DNA of 36,176 bases from positions 1 through 36,176 of the forward strand of contig JAITHL010000169.1 in assembly GCA_031279975.1 (NCBI GenBank), given 5' to 3'. The stretch is from Treponema sp. (GTDB lineage: Bacteria; Spirochaetota; Spirochaetia; Treponematales; Breznakiellaceae). Position 1 is the first letter of the stretch. Every line of letters begins with the position of its first letter. Positions 25,712 to 34,570 of this stretch are shown piece after piece. Position numbers and translations under genes: made by a program. The notes beneath the pieces were generated by a model, which saw only the letters and a list, made by a program, of their open reading frames with translations, ran no database searches and was not told the DNA's origin.

Positions 25712-28459
25712 CTATTTTTCCGTAAGGTTGTACACCCCGTCCCAGGAATCAGGCGGCGGGTTGGCCAAGAAGCCCCCGCACCGTTTCCGGTACAACCCGG
25801 CGGGTTTGTCCTCCCCGGCAACGGCCAAGGCTTCCTGAAACCCCTCCGCGGCCCGTTTCCAGTCCCGCCGCTCAAAGAACTCCAGCGCCCCGTGAAACAC
25901 CTCCACCAGCCGCTTTTGTCCGGCCCCGGCGCGTTCCCCGGTTTCAAGCAGCTCATAGAGCCGTACCGGTTCGCTGATGCCCACCACGCGGACCCGGTCG
26001 AGTTTTCTTACCAAGAGGCCGTTCCCGGCCTCCCGTACCGTATCTTCCGAGGCGAGTATCCAGGTCCCGTACTGTTTGTTCACCCCCTCAAGGCGCGCGG
26101 CAAGGTTTACCGCGTTTCCCATGATCGTATAGTTCATCTTGTTTTCCGTGCCCATGTTGCCGGCGACCATGAGGCCGGTGTTGACGCCAATACGGGTTAA
26201 CAGCGGGGCCGGGGACAGCTTTTCCCGCAGGACGCGGCGGTTGATATCCTTTTCGATCCGCTTCATGGCAAGCGCGGACCTACAGGCCCGCAGGGCGTGA
26301 TCCCCCAGTTCCAAGGGCGCGCCGAAGAACGCGATAACCGCGTCCCCTTCAAATTTATCGATGGTCCCCTTCTCGGCAAGAAGGGCGTCGCTCATGGCGG
26401 TAAGGTAGCGGTTCAAGAGGTCCACCAGGTCTTCCGGATCAAGCCGCTCGGCTATGCCGGAAAAGCCCTGGACATCAGTAAAGAGCGCGGTCATGCGGCG
26501 CTCGGTCCCCCCCAGCTGGAGCCGGGAGGGATCGGCGATAATTTCCCGCACCACCTCGCCGGATACATAGGTGGAAAAGGCTTTCCGGAGAAAGCTCTTT
26601 TCCCGTTCCGAACCGGTGTGGGAGATGATTTCCCGGACAACCACGGCGCTGTTCAAGGCCAGCAAGGTTCCCAGGGGCCCGAAAAAAATCCCTGTATACC
26701 GGAACAGCAACAGGGCCCCCAAGAGTATGCACGCCGCCGCCGTAAAACCCGCCGCCGTCCGGGGCAGGGGGGCAAGGGCCGCGGTGGCCGCGAAAAAAAG
26801 CGGCAGGAGGATGAGGGGAAGGAGCAGCCGCCACCAGGGGCTGAGGGGGCTAATGAAGGATTCGGAAAGTATTGTGTCCAGCACCGCCGCGTGGGTGCCC
26901 ACATTCATATATTCCCCCCAAAAGGGGGTGGCGGCTATGTCGGTGGTTCCCGTATCGACCCTGCCCAGGATGCAAAACCGGTCCCGGACATCTGCGGCAA
27001 TATGGGCGCTTATCCTTTCGTATTCCGCAAGATCGAGGGCCAGGTAGCCCGTCAGCTTGCGGATATACTCCGCCTCTTCTTGAAAGAGGGGGAAATCCTC
27101 CGGGAACGCTTCCTGGAGGCGCGGCAGGACGACGTGTATCCTGGCCGCGGGATCAAAGTCCGTAAGGCGGCGCAGCAGGTCCCGGCTTTGGGCGCGGTAC
27201 TCCACATAGGCGGCAAAGGCCGCGTCCAGCGCCTCCCGCTCAGGCGGCGGGCCTTCCAGCGCCAAGGCCGCGGCTCTGGACGCCCCTATCGCGGCATAGA
27301 GGCCGGCCAGTTCAGCCGCGTCAAGGGAAAGGCGGGCAAGGGCCGGATCGAACTGGGCAAAGAGGGCGGCGTCCACCGAATACAGGGCTTGGCTGTACTC
27401 TTTGAGTTCCGCCTCAATATCCTCAAGCCGGGCAAACCCGGCCAAGGAAAGATGCCGGTAACTGTGCTGGTAGCGATCCGGGGGCCAGTCAAGCAGCATA
27501 CGGCCCTGGCGGTCCAGGGGGATGGCGATGTCCTTGACCCCGCCCTGGGGAGGACGGGCGTTTTTGAGGATCAGCCGCCGCTTTTCCAATACCAGTTCCG
27601 GCCCGCCCAGATAGTTGAGCAGCGGGGCAAAGGCAAGCTGGGGATACCAATGATCCCGCACCTTCTGAACCAGGTATATCCGCCGCCGTATGCCGTCCCG
27701 GTCGATCTCTATGTTGGTAAACCCGGCCCCTTGGGCGGTCAGGGCAAAGGCGGGCAGGGCGGGCAGTATATCCCTAAACCTTCCCGCGGGCGTTCCTTCG
27801 CGGGCCTGGACCGGGCGGGAAAACCGCTCCTCCGCCAGGGCCCGGCGCCCGGCCTGTTCCCCGGACAAGGCTGCGGAACGGAGGTTTAAAGTAACCCAGC
27901 TCTTCCCGAACAGGGCGGAAGCCCGCACCAGGTAGCGGTCGTTATCCTGAGCTATGCCCCGGGCCTTGGCATAGAGGCGGTCCCGCTCGCCCCCGATAAG
28001 GCCGGAAAGCGCCCCTGCATAGAAGTCCAGATCGGGGCTCCGTATTCTGCCGGACTTCAGGGCCGCGAAAATATCCGACGCGGCGGCGTTAATTTCCCCA
28101 AAGCTCTGGTTAAAATCAGAACGCAAGCCCTGCCGCGCATATACGCTGTCCACCCCCTCCGGCCCCCGGTCGATGAACTCAATATCGAAGAGGGCGAGTT
28201 TCGCTCCGTATTCCTTGAGCCGCAAAAGGCAGTCCGCGATAATGGACCGGGGCCAAGGAAAAACGCCGTTATGCGCTATGGCGTCGTCGTCAACCTCAAG
28301 GAACACCACCGTATCGATACGGTCCCGGTCCTTCCTGAACCGGAGAAAAAAATCGTAAATCCGCCCGTCGTCCGCGGAACCGAGCGGGACCGTAAGGCCG
28401 CAGAGGGCGAAAAAAACCGCCGACGAAGCCCCTAAAACCGCGCTTTTCCATCCTTTCAT
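25712..28459 (-). CDS. CHASE2-domain class III adenylate cyclase
   Basis: 915 aa, makes cyclic AMP in response to an extracytoplasmic signal. A membrane segment at about 7-27 is followed by a CHASE2 sensor (about 30-545; FLEVDDDAIAHNGVFPWPRS and GAKLALFDIEFIDRGPEG), then about three membrane segments (550-620) and the catalytic domain (about 650-845). Metal-binding Asp662 (FTDVQGFS) and Asp706 (FEGDAV), purine-selecting Lys702 and Thr778 (the Lys/Thr pair of the CyaC/soluble-cyclase type), and transition-state Asn785 and Arg789 (VNLAAR) are all present, so it should be active. The C-terminal ~70 residues are TPR-like (FHGALEFFERRDWKRAAEGF). GGGATAGG precedes the ATG. Confidence 0.92.
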   Translation of the reverse strand: MKGWKSAVLGASSAVFFALCGLTVPLGSADDGRIYDFFLRFRKDRDRIDTVVFLEVDDDAIAHNGVFPWPRSIIADCLLRLKEYGAKLALFDIEFIDRGPEGVDSVYARQGLRSDFNQSFGEINAAASDIFAALKSGRIRSPDLDFYAGALSGLIGGERDRLYAKARGIAQDNDRYLVRASALFGKSWVTLNLRSAALSGEQAGRRALAEERFSRPVQAREGTPAGRFRDILPALPAFALTAQGAGFTNIEIDRDGIRRRIYLVQKVRDHWYPQLAFAPLLNYLGGPELVLEKRRLILKNARPPQGGVKDIAIPLDRQGRMLLDWPPDRYQHSYRHLSLAGFARLEDIEAELKEYSQALYSVDAALFAQFDPALARLSLDAAELAGLYAAIGASRAAALALEGPPPEREALDAAFAAYVEYRAQSRDLLRRLTDFDPAARIHVVLPRLQEAFPEDFPLFQEEAEYIRKLTGYLALDLAEYERISAHIAADVRDRFCILGRVDTGTTDIAATPFWGEYMNVGTHAAVLDTILSESFISPLSPWWRLLLPLILLPLFFAATAALAPLPRTAAGFTAAACILLGALLLFRYTGIFFGPLGTLLALNSAVVVREIISHTGSEREKSFLRKAFSTYVSGEVVREIIADPSRLQLGGTERRMTALFTDVQGFSGIAERLDPEDLVDLLNRYLTAMSDALLAEKGTIDKFEGDAVIAFFGAPLELGDHALRACRSALAMKRIEKDINRRVLREKLSPAPLLTRIGVNTGLMVAGNMGTENKMNYTIMGNAVNLAARLEGVNKQYGTWILASEDTVREAGNGLLVRKLDRVRVVGISEPVRLYELLETGERAGAGQKRLVEVFHGALEFFERRDWKRAAEGFQEALAVAGEDKPAGLYRKRCGGFLANPPPDSWDGVYNLTEK

Positions 28460-28490
28460 CGCCTATCCCTTCCAAAACGGGGGGAAGTCT

Positions 28491-28510
28491 CCCGCTGTCA
28501 ACAACTTAAG
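28491..28510 (-). mobile_element. Solitary insertion-sequence end
   Basis: CCCGCTGTCAACAACTTAAG differs by one base from the 20-bp terminal repeats of the element at 25502-25678. It lies 10 bases past the stop codon of the transposase-like fragment at 28521-28676, where an IS terminal repeat would be expected. Confidence 0.6.
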
Positions 28511-28520
28511 GATTTCCCCC

Positions 28521-28676
28521 TCAACAATTCGATTTATGGTTGTGGTGAAACCGCGTTTGCCGGGAGCTTTCTTTCCGGGGAACCTCCCGGTCAGGGCGCA
28601 CCGGCACTACCCGCCGTTTGATCTCCCCCGCCAGTTCCCTCATCAGCCGCGCCCGCACTCCTCCCCCTTTCGCCAT
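28521..28676 (-). pseudogene. Probable transposase C-terminal remnant
   Basis: 51 residues ending in TGA: MAKGGGVRARLMRELAGEIK, then RRVVPVRPDREVPRKESSRQ and TRFHHNHKSNC. The R.V.P.RP.R..PRK pattern followed by a basic/His tail resembles the end of IS4-type transposases (from memory, unverified). It has no ribosome site, an in-frame TAA lies just upstream, and the rest of the transposase is missing. The terminal-repeat copy downstream supports an IS origin. Confidence 0.4.
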
Positions 28677-28700
28677 CACTACTGCTTTTTAAAAATGGGT

Positions 28701-28776
28701 GTTTCGCCGGACTTTAGCCCGCGCCCGCGGGCCGGGAAATCGCAAAGGAACCTCTGAAACAACCGGTTTTTAGAGG
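28701..28776 (+). repeat. Composite hairpin module, copy 2 (AACCG loop)
   Basis: The opening 22 bases (core GCCGGACTTTAGCCC, 28701-28722) match 1263-1284 with one difference; a CGCCCGCGGGC palindrome takes the place of the small hairpin of copy 1. The second hairpin at 28751-28776 has arm CCTCTGAAAC, loop AACCG and a GTTTTTAGAGG arm with minor mismatches. The same order of elements and a trailing ATGTA are seen in both copies. Confidence 0.6.
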
Positions 28777-28887
28777 CCCCCTCATGTAATAACCGCCAAT
28801 CCACCACGGGAAGGCTTCCCCGCTTTTGCGGGGATACCTGCTTTAGCGGCCCCACGGGGCAGTCATTTTCCGGGGCATTATATGAAT

Positions 28888-29493
28888 TTACCCATTTTGA
28901 AGGCCCTGGGAACCGCCGGGCCGCAAGACTAGGCGGAGCGCCAAGTCAGACCACCGTTCGCGCCGCATTTCCCCCAATTCTTCCGGGGTTTTCCATACCA
29001 TGCCGGCAAGTTCCTCCGCCGGACGGGGCGTGTAACCCGTACAGCATTGGGCCGCGTATACCAGCCCTAGATGAACCCGGCCAACCCCGGTTTCCGCATC
29101 GTGAATAACGCCCCGGTAGGCAAGGCTTATCCGGCCTTCCGCAAAATCCGCCAATTCCTCTGATAATTCCCGCAGCATACCCGCCCGTATGGTCCCGGCC
29201 AAGGTCTCCCGCGCATCCCGTATATCAATATGGCCGCCGATGCCGCAGGAATACAAACCGCGCAGCCGGCGCTCCGCGCCGTGCCGGGGATAGCAGAGCG
29301 CCAGGCCGTTGCTTTGCCGCACCACCACATAGGGAATTATCTGCTTGTACGCCCCGTTGGTTTCAGCCTCAGCGCGTTCTACCCAGCGTATATCGGCGAG
29401 GGATACATAGGAGAAAAAATCAAGGGGCAGCGCGGCGGTTCCCCCGGTCCATGCCGCGGGCAGCCGCCGGGTTTCAACACAGCATATCTTCAT
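28888..29493 (-). CDS. Nudix hydrolase (COG4112-like)
   Basis: 201 aa. The Nudix box is recognisable as GGHIDIRDA...ETLAGTIRAG then MLRELSEEL, with the metal-binding REL.EEL; the spacing between the first Glu and REL is longer than the canonical GX5EX7REUXEEXGU. YVVVRQSNGLALCYPRHG and ERRLRGLYSCGIGGHI resemble the MutT-like group annotated as predicted phosphoesterase (COG4112). Substrate unknown, presumably a nucleoside diphosphate derivative. It follows the envelope operon after 63 bases on the same strand and may be cotranscribed; the ribosome site is weak (ATAGGCC). Confidence 0.8.
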   Translation of the reverse strand: MKICCVETRRLPAAWTGGTAALPLDFFSYVSLADIRWVERAEAETNGAYKQIIPYVVVRQSNGLALCYPRHGAERRLRGLYSCGIGGHIDIRDARETLAGTIRAGMLRELSEELADFAEGRISLAYRGVIHDAETGVGRVHLGLVYAAQCCTGYTPRPAEELAGMVWKTPEELGEMRRERWSDLALRLVLRPGGSQGLQNG

Positions 29494-29556
29494 TGCGGCC
29501 TATCCGCATCATCCCGCCCCCTCAAAACGCCGTAAGCCCGGCGGCGCGGGGGCCGC

Positions 29557-30855
29557 TCAAAACACCTCTTCCAGGACATAGAAGACGCTTTTATCGGTGC
29601 CGAATATGATCCGCTTGCCCGCTATCACCGGGGCGGAAAGCAACGCTCCCTCGGTGTCCATCTGCCAGAGGAACTTGCCATCCCGGGCGGCAATACAAAC
29701 CAGCTTGGGCGGCGTATGATCATCCCCCAGGAGGCCGAAATAGACCCGGTCGCCGGCTATAGTGGGGGCGGAACTTACGGGCGCGGCAAAAACCCGCTCC
29801 CAGCGAAGCGCGCCGGTTCCGGCGTCAAAGGCCCGGGCCATGCTGTCCCCTCCGGTATAAATCACCAGGTCCTTCCAAACCGTGGGGGCCATAAAATCAA
29901 GGAGCCCTGTCCCCCGGTAAAAGAGTTCCTCTAAGCGATCGTAGCGTTCCCAGGAGCTGTCAGGGCCGTCCGGACCTAAAACCCCTTGACGGCGCTGTCC
30001 CCATACCCGTTTTCCCGTGTGCCGGTTATAGGCATGGAAGTCCATGGATAAGCCGTCCCGGGCGGACGCGGTGGAGAAGTAGAGTATATCCTTCCAAACC
30101 GCGGAAAAGGAATACCAGCTCCCGGCGATTTCATTAAAGGGCAGGTACCAGAGGAATTCCCGTTTTTTAATATCATAGGGGCCGATAAGATGGACCCCCG
30201 GCCCGGTGGCAAAGTACATCACGTCGTCGGCCAGTAGAAAGGTAAAATTAATCCAACCGTGGTTTTCCAGTTGGAACCGTTCCCGGCCTTCAGGTGAAAG
30301 AAAATAAATGGCGTCCGTGTCGCCGACAAAAATGATAGTATCCCCGTAGCGTTCCACCTGGGAATTCACCTCGCTCCCGGTCCTGAAGTTCCATATCTCG
30401 CGGCCGCTCTTCCGGTCCAGGGCATAGACCTTGCCGTCCTTACTGCCGAAATACACCTGGCTGCTGTCGGCATAGGGAATGGAGTTGATCTCCGCCCCGC
30501 TTTTGAATACCCAGCGCATATAGCCGCTTTCCACATCCAGGGCGTAGAAATTCCCGTCTTCAGAGCCGAAATAGATGGTGTCCCCCATGACCACCGGCGG
30601 GTTCAGGGCTTGGATGGTATCATTGCCCTGATACTGGAGCTTTATCTTCCACCGGATGCCCAGGGGCGGGGATATGCGGGCGGCGCTTACCCCCCGGCCG
30701 CCCTGTCCCCGGAACTGGACCCAGTCGGATTCACGGGAGCAGGCCCCCAGGAGGGCAAGGCCCCACAAACAGCCCAGCAACAGCCCCCCCCAAGCCCCGG
30801 CTCCGGCAACCGCGCCGGTCCGGCGAAAAAAATCCTGTAACGTATCGCGTTTCAT
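29557..30855 (-). CDS. Beta-propeller (PQQ/BamB-like) lipoprotein
   Basis: 432 aa. Long N-terminal lead, then lipobox LLGAC (Cys about 39). At least six propeller blades with the repeated pattern GDTIYFGSEDGNFYALDVES / G..RW.F..G, for example SSQVYFGSKDGKVYALDRKS, GDRVYFGLLGDDHTPP and the final GKRIIFGTDKSVFYVLEEVF. Probably an outer-membrane or periplasmic scaffold, as with BamB, but no enzymatic PQQ signature is evident. The ATG overlaps the transglutaminase stop by 4 nt (ATGA), so translation is coupled. Confidence 0.87.
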   Translation of the reverse strand: MKRDTLQDFFRRTGAVAGAGAWGGLLLGCLWGLALLGACSRESDWVQFRGQGGRGVSAARISPPLGIRWKIKLQYQGNDTIQALNPPVVMGDTIYFGSEDGNFYALDVESGYMRWVFKSGAEINSIPYADSSQVYFGSKDGKVYALDRKSGREIWNFRTGSEVNSQVERYGDTIIFVGDTDAIYFLSPEGRERFQLENHGWINFTFLLADDVMYFATGPGVHLIGPYDIKKREFLWYLPFNEIAGSWYSFSAVWKDILYFSTASARDGLSMDFHAYNRHTGKRVWGQRRQGVLGPDGPDSSWERYDRLEELFYRGTGLLDFMAPTVWKDLVIYTGGDSMARAFDAGTGALRWERVFAAPVSSAPTIAGDRVYFGLLGDDHTPPKLVCIAARDGKFLWQMDTEGALLSAPVIAGKRIIFGTDKSVFYVLEEVF

Positions 30856-33272
30856 AAATAGGCAAGCCCGCGTAAACTGAACAGGCGGATAAGCAGCCCC
30901 CGGAGGCCCCGCCGCCTGGTCCGGTCTATGCTCTTCCGGTATTCCCGCTTCAGCCGCAGGAAGCGCTCCCCCGCTTCGGCTGGCTCCTTAAATTCCCGCC
31001 ACCGCAGTTCCGAATACAGGGCGGCAAAGGCCGCAAAGGGAGACGCCTCCCCCGGCGGGGCGTCAGCCGTTTCTGGAGGAAACAAGCGGGCGTATTCCAG
31101 GGCGGTCTTAGCGGCGGGTTTTATGGGTTTCCCATCCGCCGCGAGCCGCGCTAAAAGGAGGAGGTACAGGGAACGGGCCCCGGCCCTGCCGCCCCGGGCG
31201 GCCCCCAAGCGGAGCAGGATTTCCCGGCCATAACGGACGCCATAGGCGGCCAGCAAGGCAGCGGCGGCCAGCAAGCCCATGGCCCGGAGCGCCGCCCGCC
31301 AGGGAAACCGGCGGACCGGAACGGCCAGTCCGGTCTGGTCCAGTAGGGGGATCACCACATCCCGTAAATTGCCGTCTCCCAAGCCCGCCGGGGGAATGGC
31401 AAAGGCCGTCGCCTCAAAATCAAGCCAGCCGTAACCGGGGATATAACACTGCGCCCAGGAATGGCCGTGCGCGTCGGTTACGAGGAAGAGGTCTTCAAAG
31501 GGAAACTCCCGCAAAACCTCGATTTTGTTCCGCAATGCCGCAATGCCCCGTTTGTGGGCATCCGTTTGCAGGCCGCTTGCCGCGAGATAGCCGGTTACCA
31601 CCCGGGTGGGAATCCCGGCCAGCCGTCCCAGCAGGGCAAGGGCGTTTGAAAATTCAACGCAGTCCCCGTCTTTGGTGGTCTGGAGAAATTCAAGGGTCCC
31701 GGCGATGGAAGCGTCGTCCCGATCATTCACGTTGTATTGGTATTCCCGAAAACTCAGTAAAATGGCCAGTATGGTTTCCATATACGGGGCGGCCCCCGCC
31801 CCCGCCTTCCCGGTTCCGGTTTTGGCAAAAATATCCCGGAGATAGGGGTTCTCCCGTATGAGTTCCGCCCGCTTATTCCGCCATTGCGAGAGCGCGCGGT
31901 CCAGATGGGCGCTCAAAACCGCCCGTCCGGCCTCCCCCAGGGGAAACGCAAGATAGGAAGCCAGGGCGCTTTGTTCAGCGGCGCTTAGATACCGGATGGG
32001 GGAAAGCGCCAGCTTTAAGGGGTCTTGCGCGTACATAGCCGAGCGCACCCGGTGGATGTAGCGGAGGGGGCCGGTATTTTCGCTGAGAACCACCGGCTCC
32101 ACGGAAACGGGCCGGTAGGGGAGAAAATGCTGCGGCAGCGTTGAAAGGGAAAACACCTCCCGCTCTTCCCGGCCCTGGTCAAAGACCTGGCTGCCGGCAT
32201 ACCAGGTTTTGAAGAGCCGCGCGGAGGGCAGCAGGTTCAAGGGTTCGTCTTCCGTGGGAAGGAAGCCCTGTTCCGGGTCCAAGCCGCCCCGGAAGGAATT
32301 TCCCATATATACCGTATCCTGTTTTGAGGCCACCACCATCACCGTATACTGCTCACGCTCCCTGCCGCCGCCGCCGCGCCGGCGGCTCCTGCTTCCCCCC
32401 TCCTTTTCACTTCCGCTGGGATCGGGCCATTGGTCTTCTGAAAGACCACGCAATTCCGGCTGCCGCCCCTCGCCGTTGCCCGGAATGGTTCTGCGGTCCC
32501 TGGGCCTGCCCCCCCCCAGGTCTCTGGGTATGCCCCATTCGGTATCGTTGGACCGTATCGTTTCCTCAACCCGGTCGGAAAGCATATTGGTAATTATCCC
32601 ATTACGGACAAAATCGGCGGGCAGTATGCCAGCGGCCAGCGCCAATACCGCCGCCGCGCCCAAACCAAAAAAGGCCGCTTCCCGCCCGGCCCCGGAAACG
32701 CCCGGCGGGTGGAGGCAAAAATACACAGCCGCGCTATGGAGCAGAAATACCAGGATGGTCCAGGCCAGGATGAAGGGGGTAAGCCCCAGGGTTTGCCCGG
32801 AAACCTCCTCGCTGGAACGGGAAAAGGCCAGCAAACCGAAGCATATCCAGGCCAGAAAAAAGGGCTCCAGCACAGCCGGTTTGCCCCACCGGGGATGGTG
32901 GAACAGCAGCCAGGTTATGGTGAAGCTCAAAAGCCCCGCGCAAAAGGACGGAGCGGCGCCGGGGCCGAATCCTCCGGCGGCAATCGAGAGGGGGAGCAAG
33001 AACAGCAGGGCAAGGGCGAATTTATACCAGACGCTGCCCCGGGGGGCGGGCAGAAACGCGATAAGGGCTTCCAGGGGGATGATGATAAACCACTGGATAA
33101 GGCCGGCGCGATCATAGGGGACTGAAATCCCCGGATGGAGGAGTACCAGGCCGGCTACGCTTAGGTAGAGCAAGAGCCGGAAGCTAAAGAGGATACAGGC
33201 TGTAACGGGTTTCAAGCGCCCCTTGGGGCTGACCGTATGTCCGGCGCCCGGGGCCGGGGGAGACAATTTCAT
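30852..33272 (-). CDS. Membrane transglutaminase-like protein (TgpA/DUF3488 type)
   Basis: 806 aa. The N-terminal half has about six hydrophobic segments (first ~60-235), then a polar, Gly/Arg-rich linker (about 240-330), a transglutaminase core and a last membrane segment at about 655-680 followed by a cytosolic tail. The papain-like triad is Cys538 (DGDCVEFSNA), His604 (HGHSWAQCYIPG) and Asp618 (GWLDFEATAF), so the fold is catalytically complete. Family members are peptidase or cross-linking enzymes of unknown substrate facing the periplasm. 4-nt overlaps with genes on both sides place it in an operon with DUF58 and the propeller lipoprotein. Confidence 0.9.
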   Translation of the reverse strand: MKLSPPAPGAGHTVSPKGRLKPVTACILFSFRLLLYLSVAGLVLLHPGISVPYDRAGLIQWFIIIPLEALIAFLPAPRGSVWYKFALALLFLLPLSIAAGGFGPGAAPSFCAGLLSFTITWLLFHHPRWGKPAVLEPFFLAWICFGLLAFSRSSEEVSGQTLGLTPFILAWTILVFLLHSAAVYFCLHPPGVSGAGREAAFFGLGAAAVLALAAGILPADFVRNGIITNMLSDRVEETIRSNDTEWGIPRDLGGGRPRDRRTIPGNGEGRQPELRGLSEDQWPDPSGSEKEGGSRSRRRGGGGREREQYTVMVVASKQDTVYMGNSFRGGLDPEQGFLPTEDEPLNLLPSARLFKTWYAGSQVFDQGREEREVFSLSTLPQHFLPYRPVSVEPVVLSENTGPLRYIHRVRSAMYAQDPLKLALSPIRYLSAAEQSALASYLAFPLGEAGRAVLSAHLDRALSQWRNKRAELIRENPYLRDIFAKTGTGKAGAGAAPYMETILAILLSFREYQYNVNDRDDASIAGTLEFLQTTKDGDCVEFSNALALLGRLAGIPTRVVTGYLAASGLQTDAHKRGIAALRNKIEVLREFPFEDLFLVTDAHGHSWAQCYIPGYGWLDFEATAFAIPPAGLGDGNLRDVVIPLLDQTGLAVPVRRFPWRAALRAMGLLAAAALLAAYGVRYGREILLRLGAARGGRAGARSLYLLLLARLAADGKPIKPAAKTALEYARLFPPETADAPPGEASPFAAFAALYSELRWREFKEPAEAGERFLRLKREYRKSIDRTRRRGLRGLLIRLFSLRGLAYL

Positions 33273-34570
33273 AGGCCCACCTTGGCGTAATCAATGGTTA
33301 TCCCGCTGTTGGGAAGCTGGGGAGGACGCAATGCCCGGCTGGAACGGAAGCGGGGCCATTGGGGAAGGGGAAAAAAACCCTGGGCCGGAAAATTACTGAG
33401 GGAGAGGCGTTCCACAACCCGCGCCTCGCCGCCCGACGGGGGCTGGATGAAAAAGAGAAACACCGGCTTGGGCTGGCGGGCCAGGAGAAAGGCCGGAAGC
33501 CCCGCGTCGCAGGCTGTGGAAAACACATACAGCGGCCCGGCGGAGGAGTCCAGCGCAAGGGAAAAGGCATCCTCGTTCCCGGAAGGGCAGAAGGGCAGTC
33601 CCGCGAGGGTCTCCAAAAACGCCTCCAGTTCATCCGCGCCGCGGAGTTCCCAAACCTCCTGGGCGCTGCGGACCTGGAACACATAGGAAGCCTGTTCCTC
33701 CTTGAGGGCCCGCAAAAACTGGGCAAGCCGCGCCTTGGCCCGGTCCAAAAGCCAGAGGTCCCCCCAGGAAGGGCCGCTTGACGCGCCGCTTCCGCTGGTT
33801 TTCGGCGGGCGGCTACCGGGGCCGAAATTACGGAAGTACACCTCGATACGGCAAACCTTTTCCTGGTTGTCCGGGGATATGCGGGTGATAAGAGCATCGA
33901 TCCGCTCAGAACTTTTCCAGTTGATGTCCCGGAAACGGTCTCCCGGGGCATATTCCCGCATGTAGTACCGTTCCATGTCGCTGGCGCTCTTCATACGCTG
34001 GTCCTCCGCTCCCGCATGGGCGTCTATGCGGAAGGTTTTTTTCAAGCACGGGGCGCTTTGGACCGTCAGGGTCCGGCGTTGCGCTGTCCCGCAGGGAAAG
34101 GAAAAAAAACCGAAAAGGTCCCGGAGCCGGCATCTCCCCTCGCCTTGGAAGACCCCGGCCAGGGGAAAAACAAGGCCGAGCAAGGCCGTTGCCGCGCCCC
34201 GGGAAGCGGAAGTCTCGGCGTATACCCAGCAGCCCGGCCTCGATCCTGAGGGGAAAAAACGGCCCTTTACAACAAAGTGGATACGAAAGAACCACGGAAC
34301 CGGCCAATCAAGGCCGGTAACCGCCATCTCGGCCGCGGCGTTTGCCGTCAAGGGCAGGGGCGGCTTCCAACCCGGCTCCAGGGCCGCAAGCCGCCGGGCG
34401 CCCCAGGCCCCGGACAGGCCCAAAACAAGGCAGCATCCCAAGATCGCCGCCCCCAGGATAATCTCATAGGCGTTACGGCCGGCCAGGGAACGGATCAACA
34501 GCCCCGGCCCTAGCAGGATAAGGGCCAAGCCCGCGGGGGTGAAAAAGGGCTGAAAACGGGGCGGTATCAT
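33269..34570 (-). CDS. DUF58 protein
   Basis: 433 aa from the ATG at 34570, which sits in TGATG at the MoxR stop with GGGAGG 7 bases ahead; a TTG one codon earlier is possible. Two hydrophobic segments (about 12-30 and 37-58) are followed by a periplasmic-type beta domain and the DUF58 signature YYMREYAPGDRFRDINWKSS (about 203-222), then ERIDALITRISPDNQEK. DUF58 proteins regularly accompany MoxR and have a von Willebrand-like fold, here judged by family context rather than a visible MIDAS. It probably links the ATPase to the transglutaminase. Confidence 0.88.
   Translation of the reverse strand: MIPPRFQPFFTPAGLALILLGPGLLIRSLAGRNAYEIILGAAILGCCLVLGLSGAWGARRLAALEPGWKPPLPLTANAAAEMAVTGLDWPVPWFFRIHFVVKGRFFPSGSRPGCWVYAETSASRGAATALLGLVFPLAGVFQGEGRCRLRDLFGFFSFPCGTAQRRTLTVQSAPCLKKTFRIDAHAGAEDQRMKSASDMERYYMREYAPGDRFRDINWKSSERIDALITRISPDNQEKVCRIEVYFRNFGPGSRPPKTSGSGASSGPSWGDLWLLDRAKARLAQFLRALKEEQASYVFQVRSAQEVWELRGADELEAFLETLAGLPFCPSGNEDAFSLALDSSAGPLYVFSTACDAGLPAFLLARQPKPVFLFFIQPPSGGEARVVERLSLSNFPAQGFFPLPQWPRFRSSRALRPPQLPNSGITIDYAKVGL

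Larger units (their letters stand above)
28460..28887. other. Intergenic region between Nudix and cyclase genes
   Basis: 427 bases made of the IS remnant (28491-28676), the hairpin module (28701-28776) and a TCCCCGC/GCGGGGA hairpin with TTTT loop at 28817-28834 that may end the Nudix transcript. A plus-strand ORF in 28536-28757 is the shadow of the remnant. No promoter was found for the cyclase. Confidence 0.6.

Noticed and set aside
26297-27889. 530-codon plus-strand ORF
   Set aside because: It is antisense to the CHASE2 cyclase, made of Gly/Arg/Pro-rich sequence typical of shadow frames in GC-rich genes, with no ribosome site or recognisable domain.
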